A stretch of DNA of 64,000 nucleotides from Gnetum montanum (taxonomy: Eukaryota; Streptophyta; Gnetopsida; Gnetales; Gnetaceae). The notes beneath the pieces are model-generated. The model did no database searches and was not told where the DNA came from. It saw only the letters and a list, made by a program, of their open reading frames with translations. The translations under genes were made by a program, and so were the position numbers. The stretch's first letter is position 1. Each line of letters begins with the position of its first letter. Positions 53,401 to 62,960 of the stretch are shown in pieces. The stretch covers positions 363,444 to 427,443 of the forward strand of contig MNCI01023346.1 in NCBI GenBank assembly GCA_015680685.1, given 5' to 3'.

Positions 53401-55979
53401 GGATTAGTCAATTTTTGGGGAAGATGCCCTGCCTTTATCTAGTCAGTTACGGCATGAGTGAGCATGACCATTTGTACGTTGGAGGATGTTTGGTTTGAAG
53501 GTTGCTCGAGCGGTGGAACAGTAGAGGAAGTTTGAAGTTTAGAGGCATTAGCCATAGGTGTATGTGAGGGTATGTTCAGATTGTTGGATTGGAAAAAAGG
53601 ACGTTTTCGTGGTTTGGGTTTCGGTCCACTCGACTGAGGTGCTGGTTGTAGGTTGAAAGCCCTCGTAGCATTTCTTTGCTATGGTTGTGGTGGTATCTCC
53701 CCCTGCATAGGTGGAGTGGGTGGTAGTTGAGTGGGATGTTGTGGAGGAGGAGTGGTAGGAGAAGGTGATAGAGGATAGTAAAGATGTGGGCTTCTCCCCC
53801 TAGGTGATGGAGATTGTGGTCGGAAATAGTTTGGGGGATGGTAATAATTCTAATATGTGGTGTGGTTGGAAGAGTCCCGTGGAGAGACTGGTTGCTGAAA
53901 GTAGTACCCATAGGGATCTGGCTATCGTTAAGGGTACTGTTGCCTTGGAGGTGGCATTCCCCACGCTTGTCGTTATTGCCACTGCTAGAAGTATTCATAA
54001 GGTTGCAGTGGTGCTTCACTTGGATAATATCCTTACTACTGGTAGAATTGCCTTGGGTTGCCTTGTGGGTAAGGCAGCCTTTGAGGTGTTTGCCTCCTTA
54101 CCAAGCAAGGATTCAATGCGTACACCCTAGACTCTTGAAGATGTGATAGCACAGGACAACACCCCTCAGGATGTTCATATTGATAGATGCCACATTCATC
54201 GTCTTCCTCTATATCAGAGTCTACAACCTATTCTGCTATAGCAACTTTTCCCTTACCCTTATGTTGGTCACATTTAGCTTCCTTCTTCCTATGCCAATCA
54301 CGATCATTGCCTTGTTCTCTGGACTCTTCTGCAATTTTTAGCACACTTTGAAATTTCTCGTCCAAAGAGTCCCACATCTTATCAACCTTTGCTGATATTT
54401 CAGATGCAAAATTTTTTAAGGGTAAGGTTTTTCGGTTCACCACTGCTTCCAGTGGTAATTCCTCCTCATCTTCGCAAAATCATACTTCCCTCTTTTGGAT
54501 GGAAGGATCCTAGTTAAACTCCTCTGCACTCTCCTTCTTTTTGAGTTCCCCCTCTTCTTTGGCCACTTGCTCAATTAGGCACTGTAGTTGATGGGCCCTT
54601 AGTTCTAATAATCATCCCTAGGCATACACGCCAAGGGTCTTTCTCGTTTCAAAGCAGAGCCCATCAATGATATGGCAAAGCTGTGCCTGCTAAGAGTAGC
54701 TATGACCAGGGCACTGATGTAACAATGAATAGTACCTGCTCATGGCTGCATCCAAGGGTTCATGATTACCTTACTTCCACCCTTGGATCTGACGTCTTAG
54801 GTTTGCCACCCTGGAGTAAGTTTGATACTTGTCATTGAAGATCTCAAGAATCATACTCCATCTTCTGATTGATTCTGGTTCCAAAGATTGGTACCAGCTT
54901 TCTGCTTCCTTGATGAGTGTGCGAGGGAAAAGCTTAAGCTTCTGCCAATCATTATCAATATTCTGTAGGGTGCAAGCGTCATGGAACACCTGCACGTGAG
55001 TTTGCAAATCACAATTGTACCCCCCTTCAAACCTGGGGATATTGTTCATGTCAATGTGTTTGATTCAGCTATCCTTCAAGCGCCTACTAGGGATTTGAAC
55101 TGCCTCGGCGATATGGAGCATGCTTCGAGTAGCCAAAAATGGCTCATCCGAGTCATAATCCTATTGAGGGCCACAATGTCTATGATGATTTAGGTTGCCC
55201 CTCCTTTCATGACGGTGAGGCTCGCGTGATTGGTCACGTGCTTCCTCACGTCGTTCCCTTTGGTCCTTACAACCACCACCACCCCGCTCCTTTCTACCAT
55301 GATTATGATCAGAGTCTAAACTGGATGAAGGTAGTGGGGAGCAAGAGGATGGAGAAGAGGAAGAGGGATCGTCACCACCCTAGTGGCGATCTTCCCCTCT
55401 GCTCTAGCGGTGACCATGATCTTCCTGCCCATCCTTGCTTGTGCTGTGACCTTTCCCACGTGATCCTCCATCATCCTGGGGGTCCCGGTCACTTGCTTGC
55501 TTGTTCTGGATGATGGACTGGATGACCTGATGTCCCAGAGGAAGTTCGGCTGAATGGGAATCATGAAAGATAGGCTCCCCATCATTGTGCAACCCTTGCA
55601 AGAATAAGGGATTACTGAATTGTTTCCCCTTCATGTGTTTGTATCATTCTGCTTGCTGCTGATCTCGTACCTATTGGGTCTCAGTGGGATGATAGTCCCA
55701 GTAGTCATGGTCCTCCATGACATACTCCATACCACGGTCCTAGATGCCTAGTTTGGCAAGATTGTGAAACAACATTCTAGGAGTCGATCGATCAAGCAGT
55801 ATTATGATGTTGCCTTCCATGTCCCGCCATCGTGAATGTTCATCCTGATGTAGGATGAAGGTGAAGTTGGGGACATATTCATCTGGATGCTTGTATACCA
55901 TCCAACATTCTTGTGGCACTGGTGGGTTGGATCCATCTTTCTTGTGAGAAGAAGACATATTGGATATTAGATGATCCAT
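53401..55979 (-). pseudogene. Gag of element C (degenerate)
   Basis: The conserved start MSSSHKKDG is at 55958. EYVPNFTFILHQDEHSRWRD; basic and Ser-rich region (55450-55250); gag core 55049-54771 (MNNIPRFEGGYNCDLQ, KEAESWYQSLEPESIRRW, VANLRRQIQGWK) continuing past a stop; coiled segment 54443-54228; then Pro/Gln/Tyr-rich region (54010-53580). All pieces and the protease share one frame, interrupted only by stops. Confidence 0.83.
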
Positions 55980-56100
55980 TTAATCGGTGTACTTTACCTT
56001 TTACTTAGTCCGCCTAGCGTGCGTAAATGTTACTATCTTGGGTCTGTTCCAACGATGTGAATAACAAGTTTGCTAAGGTTAATTGACACATGTAAGACTA

Positions 56101-56124
56101 ACAGTCCCCTGACAACGGTGCCAA
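56101..56124 (-). other. Primer binding site of element C
   Basis: The minus strand reads TTGGCACCGTTGTCAGGGGA directly after the 5' LTR: closest of the three to the tRNA-Asp(GTC) complement TGGCGCCGTTGCCGGGG. Confidence 0.85.
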
Positions 56125-56909
56125 TGATGAGCGGCTAGGTACCCCTACGCCCAACCATGCTAATCACAGGTGTTTACATGCGACTTGGATGAATTCCGTA
56201 GACTGGAAGCACTTTGCATACACCAAACCTTAACCAGCAAACCCTTGGTTAGAATGGTCGTTGTCTTCCCAACCTCACTTGTGATGTTCTAGTGGCGATG
56301 GTTAAGTGAGATTGAGGCAATTGATTTTTATGGATTTTTACTTTATCTTTTGGTGTCTAATTAAGGTATGGAAAGTAAAGAATGAAATATTATATAATCT
56401 ATAATTAGCGTAATCTATATCTTAACTATTCCTAGCATAAGTATCTGATCCCATCTTTCGAGCACATCCTGAGCATCCCCTAACCACTACTGGGTTACCA
56501 GACGTTAAGCGTCATTGGGTTGCCAAGCATTGGGTTTACGTTCGAGATGGTCGTACTTATGGTTTCTACAAACTATGAACAAGAGATAGTGATTAAAATA
56601 ATAACAAGAGAAACTTAAGTAATTATCAAAGCATAGAAATATTAAGCTATTAAATGGATTAAATGACTAAGTCCAAATGCTGCAAGGAATGCTTGAAAAG
56701 CTCGTATTTATTGCCATTCATGCTAATGGGCTCAGATACATCAGTGCTTGAATAAAGAGCCGAACACCTTTCTTACATCTACTGCGGGCACTTGGAAAAT
56801 ATTCCAACTCTTAGTTATAGGCCAGAATAGGCTTCGTGTAAATGGGGCCATGTCGATGCAGCCGCGTATACGCTACCTAGTCGACGCATCGACTAATGAC
56901 ACTTCATCA
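56125..56909 (-). repeat. 5' LTR of element C with promoter deletion
   Basis: 785 bp, closely similar to the 3' LTR but lacking about 75 bp between AATATTCCAACTCT and TATAGG (at about 56812). The TATA box and expected transcription start are lost, and the U3 cassette is also shortened. Confidence 0.9.
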
Positions 56910-58150
56910 AAAACGATGTTTGAATCCTAAGTTAAAATAGATTATCAAAGAGGAGATTAAACAACTCCTCAAAGCAGGATTCATCTACCTTGTCGTAGAT
57001 AGTGAGTAGGTTAGTCCACTCATGATTGTACTAAAGAAAGGAGGAAAATGATGGGTGTGCATTGATTTTCGGCTACTTAACATGGCAACTTTCAAGGATC
57101 ATTTTTCATTGCTTTTCGTTGACCAAGTGCTGGACACCATTTTAGGGCATAGTTAGTACAGCTTTCTTGATAGTTATAGTGGTTATAACCAAATTTAGAT
57201 TGCACCAGAGGACCAAGCAAAGATAACTTTCACAAGTCCTTAGGGGACTTTTGCTTATCGACAGATGTCATTTGGTCTATGCAATGCCCCAACCACATTT
57301 CAATGATTAGTTTTCAGCATTTTCCAACAGTAGATTAGTAGTGGGGTAGAAGTTTTTACAGATGATGTTTCTACTTATGGAGCTACGTTTGAGTAGGCCT
57401 TGGACAGTATTGAGTAGGTGTTGAAGAGATGTGTTGAAACAAACTTCTGGCTCAATTCGCAAAAGAGCCATCTTCTGGTCCAAGAAGGCACAGTCTTGGG
57501 GCATCACATTTTAAAAGTAGGAATCAAGATGGATCCTAAAAAAATAAGGATCATCTAAGGAATAACCCATCAACTCGAAACAATAAAAAAATTTTAGTCT
57601 TCCTTCGTCATACTGGCTACTACCGGCGATTCATCGAGAATTTTTCCAAAATCACCAAGCCATTGGTAGAATTGACAAAGAAAGATGCATCATTCGTCTG
57701 GACCCCTACATGTGAATTAGCATTTCAACAATTGAAGCAAAAGCTTTTTAAAGCCCCCATTCTTCAAGCACCAGATTGGTCTAAACCATTTCATGTGATG
57801 ACCAATGCATCAAATTATGCTTTGGGGGTAGTGCTTATGCAAATGGATGATAAAAAATGTCCATATTACATTCACTACACAAGTTAGAGCATTGAAAGTG
57901 CACAAGTGAACTACACCACCACAGAAAAGGAGTTGATGGTAGTGGTGTTCACTTTAGAGAAGTTCAGGCATTATGTGCTTGGCTACAAAGTGTTTTTGCA
58001 CATAGATCATAGCACCATTAGATTTCTAATGAACAAGCTAATGGTGAGCCCCCATGTCATATAGTGGCTTGTGATTTTGCAGGAATTTGATCTCAGTATG
58101 GTAGATAGTAAAGGTGCGAAGAATATCGTCGCTGATCACTTATTGCAACT
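56910..58150 (+). pseudogene. Element B continued: RT and RNase H
   Basis: Resumes exactly at the RT N-terminus (EEIKQLLKAGFIY) and runs through FSLLDS-like, GYNQI, FGLCNAPTTFQ and VFTDDVSTYGATFE (the usual FMDD is TDD here). RNase H follows: LTKKDASFVWTP, KPFHVMTNASNYALGVVL (first Asp changed to Asn), KFRHYVLGYKVFLHIDH. Several stops. Confidence 0.85.
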
Positions 58151-58565
58151 AAGATGGGATGAAAAGGAGAAAGGGAGCCCTTTATCTGATCAATTTCCTG
58201 ATGAATCTCTCATTGTAGGTGCTATTAATGCACAAATTTCCGATGAACCAAAATGGTACGACACCATCCTCACTTATTTGCTTGAGCAAGAACTGCTGCA
58301 AGGGCTGGACACTAGAAAGAAACATCAGTTTCTTCACCAGGTCAAATATTTCATGGAGATTAATGAAAACCTTTACAAGGTTTGTTCCGATGGCCTGGTA
58401 CGTTGGTGTGTCCTTGATACGGATCAACAGTGCATTCTTCAAGATGTTCACGAAGGTCCTTATGGGGGCCATTATGCCGGGAGATGCATGGCCATAAAAA
58501 TCCTCATGGCAGGGTGTTACTGGCCAACAATCTTTAGGGATGCACATCAATTCGTCTGTGCTTGT
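58151..58565 (+). pseudogene. Element B continued: integrase N-terminal zinc region, truncated by D
   Basis: YKVCSDGLVRWCVLD, HEGPYGGHYAGRCMAIKILM and GCYWPTIFRDAHQFVCAC, then element D begins at 58566. The rest of B's integrase and its 3' LTR must lie beyond D, outside the window. Confidence 0.85.
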
Positions 58566-59425
58566 TGATGAGTGGTGAGGTACCCCTACACTCAACCATA
58601 TGAATATAAGCGCTTCATGCACGATCCGGTCTAACTTCGCAGACGGACTAGTTGTGGTATCTAGACAGTTACTCGTAGATCTTAGTTCGTTGTCTTCCCA
58701 CTTGGACTAGTATTAGCTTTGTCACGTATTATTTAGTCCAGAGTGAGGTGTATGGTTGAGTCTAGAGTGAGGTCTATGATGTGTTCCTACATTAATGCTA
58801 CTCCTGTGTATGATGGAAAATAATATCAATTAAGCTACAAGAGAGAGTGTGAGAGAGAATCTAAACTAGCCTAAGTGTGATGAGCATCCATTTCTTAATC
58901 ATTCATACACATCTTGGACCTTGTGCATGACTACCACTAGGATTGCCAAGTGCATGGCCTAGGTACGCTACTGGATTACCAAGTAGTCACACTTAAATGC
59001 TCGTGATTAAGTCGTACTCATTCCACATTACTAGAAGATAAGGGTAGAGAGATATTAACTAAGAAAGCAATAATTAATAATAATAATTAAATAATTAAGC
59101 TAAGTGGATGCTGCAATGATGAAGTAATCTCGATATTTATTGCCAGTCATGTGCATGTCTAAGTACATCACACTTGAATAAGGATGCCGTACAATTACAA
59201 TCACCACACTATGGGCGTGCACTGGGAGAAAGGGTTGAGAGGAAAAACTGACAAAAAGTCCCTACCTTAATACTAAAACTAACTCCTAACCAAATCCGCC
59301 TATCTCTTATTTATAGATGAAGAGATAGACCATGATATCACGTATTCGATATTGCGTCTAGGCTACAATATCGTGTATGCGAGATCACGGATGCGATATC
59401 GTAGCCAAAAATTCATGACTCATCA
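58566..59425 (-). repeat. 3' LTR of element D
   Basis: 860 bp, TGATGAGTGG...CATCA. On the minus strand a GATATC/CGATATTG cassette (59330-59405) precedes TATAAATAAG (about 59312-59319). Conserved TTGTCTTCCCA block at 58690; TGGGTTACCAAG-like repeats at 58935-58985. Confidence 0.9.
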
Positions 59426-59442
59426 TACCCCCATGACTGAAT
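59426..59442 (-). other. Polypurine tract of element D
   Basis: The minus strand reads ATTCAGTCATGGGGGTA, abutting the 3' LTR. Confidence 0.8.
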
Positions 59443-59518
59443 AAAAACTCCTCCTCGAGTTAAAGTGAGAACAAGCTCCATTGATTACACAGTGGATAGG
59501 TATGGGATTATTGACTGA

Positions 59519-62377
59519 CTAGAATGGATTCATGCTGCAGTGTGGACTTAGAACAAAATTGAGACACAACACAAAGAATGCAAAAGAAAATCCTATAACT
59601 ACAAAATTGGGTGGAACTAATGTAGTTCCTAGTGGCAGTGGCTCCTCCATGGGTGTCTTTCCCTTGTCTTGCGCTCGAGGTCTTGGGATTTGATGGTGTT
59701 GAAGTATGGCTTGGAGTTTCTCCTCTTTAGTTTGGGGTTCCTATGCCATCCATGCTAATGTTCTGATGTTTGATAGAGTTAGCACCTTCCATAGGCATGG
59801 TAGTTGCAGAAAAATTTTATTTACTTTGACATACCAAGCCGCAAACACTCGCCGTTCCTCCTCGTAGGCTCTAGCTTTGTCTTTTTGTTCTTGAAAATCT
59901 ATGAACCGTTGAGCTAAGTTTGTTGTGACACCTTTTTGCCCTTGGTAGCTTGCTTTAACCACCTCGAGTTCAGAATTTGCAACCTCCAATTTTTGCAATG
60001 TTTTCTTGTGTTTTGCAAATTTTGTTTCATATTTGGCATAGGTGGTGGCTACCTGTTGCTTGAGCTCTGTTCTCAGGAACCCTATTGTTAACATGGTAAG
60101 GTTGGCATACTGTAGGTTTTCCAACTCCATGTACTCTGTAAGGTCCTGGATCTGTAGGTCCCAGCTCTTAACTTCTACTTGGTAAGCAAACATGTATGTG
60201 TCCAATATGGCCCGCCAGTCAGTGTGTTGAGCACTGAGAGCGTTGATGTGGGCCTTTTCCATATGGATCTCCTTTTCAATGATTGGTTTATACATCCCCA
60301 CCTGGTCCCAGAAATGCTCCTTTAGCTTCTCATGCCATTTAGCCTCATTTTGCCATGCGCTTATTTCAATGGCCATCTTCTAATGGATGACACATACCTC
60401 CTCCATTGAGAGGGTTCGATTTTCCTTAGCTAAACGGTTTATATCTTGGTTGACCCTGATTAGTTGTTCTTGCAACTACTGAAAATGTTCCTCGAGAACA
60501 TTCTTTTGCTTCTTCATAGAGATCAATCGAAGGTTGTCAGCAACAAGTTGTTTATTCTCCTCTTATAAGGCATTGAGTGCCTTGGCATGCGCGTAAGTTT
60601 GCGCTTGTGCCGTAGAGGCATCCCAGTCAACCTTCTCTTTTTCTTCCGCCACCCTTTTATTCTTTGTCAATAATTTATTGAGTTGCTTGGTTGTAAAAGT
60701 GTTCAATTGGTCTGCAGGAATGAATTGGGAAGGATCCCTCTATGCTGCTTGTAGGGTCATAAGCCTTTCTTGTAATCTTTTCACTTCTGCTTTAGCATGC
60801 TCAATCCTCATCTCTATTAGGACCAACTTCCCCTTGGTGGAAATGAGGTTTGATTGTATTGCTGTAACATCTTGTAGGATGTCACACAAGGACGTCATTA
60901 TCTGTCTTATTTGCAGCAATCGGTCAAGTACATCCTCATGTTCCATAGGAGTTATTGAGGTACTGGCTAGAGTTTGAGCATCCCATGCTCCTGTAAGATC
61001 TGCTGGTGGCACAACAGGCACATTGAACGATTCTTTAATGTGGTTTGCGACCACTTCTGTGGCTCCCATTGCATCCTGGTGCTGCATGACCACCACCATG
61101 GCCCCTTCACCAGTTTCCAACTACACTTGAAAGGATGCAGTCTTCCCTGAAATCTATTGTGATCAAGCACTCTCCCTTCCTCTTATCTGAATGGACACTT
61201 CACCCCGTGGGCAATCCATAGAAATCGTAGGTTGTATAGCATAGTTGCTTCATCATGATTTCCCCAACTGATCGTCTCAGCGATGGCCCCTGAGATGGCT
61301 CATCGACAGTCTGTAATCTTGCGGTGATGGTAGTGGTTGATCTTGTTGGCCCATGCTAAGCCCTACTTCTTATTGTTGACTGGGTCTCGTGCTTGGAAGT
61401 TGGCTAGGTCCTGCAAGTTGAGTTGTAGTTGGCTCTGCTGTCTGTTCTTTTTCTTGTTCTGGTCCTAGTGTCTCACCAGTGATTTTCCTCGTAGCTGGTG
61501 GCTTTAGTAGTTTGACATATGAAGCATTTTGGGCTTTTTGGAGGACATCGTTGGTGTATCCTCTGATATCAGCATGGTGGCAAAGCTTTCTGATAAGACA
61601 AGGGAAGGGCAACACAAACTTCCCTGTCTTCCATTCTTCAAACCGCCTTAGGATCTTTATAAAATATAGATAAGGCATATTAGCATTAACCTTTCCCATC
61701 AACACTGCACATCCTCTTACCGCATATGTTGAAATTCTTTTTAAACTTCTTATGGAGAAGATGTGATAAGTCCCTCTTTTGAAATAAATCTTCTCTTCCG
61801 TTGTCAACTCCCCATAGGTCTTATCTTCCTTGCCATATGTCCTATTTAACCAAACTCATCACACATCATGGTCTAAGCAGGTAGACAACTGAGCAACCTT
61901 TAATACTTCCGAAATGGCTTGAATAGACAAATCAACAGTCACACCACAAATGTTAACCGTGGTACCTTCTTCTTTGTTGTGCCAAAATTGCTACCTTTCC
62001 CCTAAGTACCATGCACTGCTTTTAGAGAGGCTAGACCACAATGGGGACCCTTTGAAGTGGTCGCTAACGGCCTCCAAAGAAAATTCTGTGAAAGGTTCAA
62101 AGTTTAATTCCATGATCACTATAGTCAATACAGACCTTTCATGGATGACCTGAACACAATCCTAGGGCAACGTGAGATGTCATCCCTGTTCAGACACTAT
62201 AGCAGCTCCTCCTTCCACCTATCTTGATTCTATAGTGGCAGGGTCTTCTTAATGGATACTAAATGATTATTCTTCCTGCTCTGCATATTGTTCTGCAGAA
62301 ACTTGTCCTTCACCTCTGCTAGGTTGCTTGATCACACCTTGAGTAGGACCTTCCTGTTGTCTGCGTTTCGGGGCCAT
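59519..62377 (-). pseudogene. Third ORF of element D: MAPK-start, coiled coil, C-terminal hydrophobic segment
   Basis: About 953 codons with stops. ATG at 62377 (MAPKRRQQEG) abuts a TGATTGCAG acceptor. The N-terminal domain matches C: ELNFEPFTEFSLEAV, SPLWSSLS, YLGER, VTVDLSIQAISEVL, FVLPFPCLIRKLC. Then a Thr/Gln-rich linker (PEQEKEQTAEPTTTQLAG), coiled coil (61120-60740: EDVLDRLLQIRQIM, RIEHAKAEVKRLQERL) and a 211-residue helical stretch (60376-59741: WQNEAKWHEKLKEHFWDQVG). The end has PMEEPLPLGTT followed by VVIGFSFAFFVLCLNFVLS, a plausible transmembrane helix. The env-like role is only positional. Confidence 0.75.
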
Positions 62378-62450
62378 CTGCAATCACACGGGGCCAATCG
62401 TTCGTAAGGTTGTTACCAAAGTTAGGTTATACCTTACTTCTTGCCTTAAT
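62378..62450 (-). promoter_or_regulatory. Candidate leader intron before the third ORF of D
   Basis: The minus strand has AAGTAAG|GTATAACC near 62430-62415 and GTGTGATTGCAG ending at 62378, directly before the ATG. Same arrangement as C. Confidence 0.42.
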
Positions 62451-62682
62451 GAATTTTCTTTATCTCTGTGTGACATTAATTATTAGGAGAAAATGTCCCT
62501 AGAAGATTATGATATTTAATCCTCTTTGCTTAGGTAGTTTCCAAATCTAGTTTCCTGATATAACTAAGGAGATGAAATTGTTTTTGGCGTATTTATCATT
62601 AATTTTATAACTAATTACCCTTAATAATGTCCTTCGGGTGATGATGAATTTCAAAATATGTATGCACAATTCAGCATGTGCC

Positions 62683-62702
62683 CCTCCCCCATGACTAAGT
62701 TG
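62683..62702 (-). other. Internal PPT-like tract in the third-ORF leader of D
   Basis: Plus strand CTCCCCCATGACTAAGTTG matches the pol-end tract of A at 4341-4359 at 18 of 19 positions. The minus strand gives CATGGGGGAG, like the terminal PPT. Confidence 0.5.
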
Positions 62703-62871
62703 AACACTCCGGGTTCAAGTAGGGTCGAACGGAATGAAAATCGAAGTACCAGCAAGTGAGTTATGGATATGAAAGCAAGGGATGTGCAATCGTGAGTCAT
62801 AAAGAGAAATTTGAAAAACTTCCTCCACATGAACAATTGCAAATGATGTTGATAGGCGCAAGGGGATCACG

Positions 62872-62960
62872 TATATATATTTTTTGAACGTGATATCGTG
62901 TACGCGATAACGCGGATGCGATATCGCGTCGACCACGATATCACGGACGCGATATAGCGA
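62872..62960 (-). promoter_or_regulatory. Internal U3-like promoter cassette of element D
   Basis: GATATC at 62892-62897, 62920-62925 and 62937-62942, plus GATATA at 62951, in a CpG-rich run. On the minus strand TATATATA (62872-62880) lies downstream. The word order (ATATCGTGTAYGCGA then GGATGCGATATCG) matches the U3 of D's own LTR around 59370-59400. It would direct transcription toward the third ORF. Confidence 0.62.

Larger units (their letters stand above)
43740..56909 (-). mobile_element. Element C: full-length Athila-like retrotransposon with third ORF, nested in B
   Basis: 13170 bp on the minus strand: 5' LTR 56125-56909, PBS, gag (from 55958), protease, RT, RNase H, integrase (to 49773), noncoding block, internal promoter-like cassette (48131-48235), third ORF (47710-44855), PPT, 3' LTR 43740-44613. 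Flanking B sequence reads from the protease-RT linker on the left into the start of RT on the right, proving insertion into B. The five-base flanks ATAGT and AAAAC do not match, so the TSD has decayed or the termini were altered. Confidence 0.92.
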
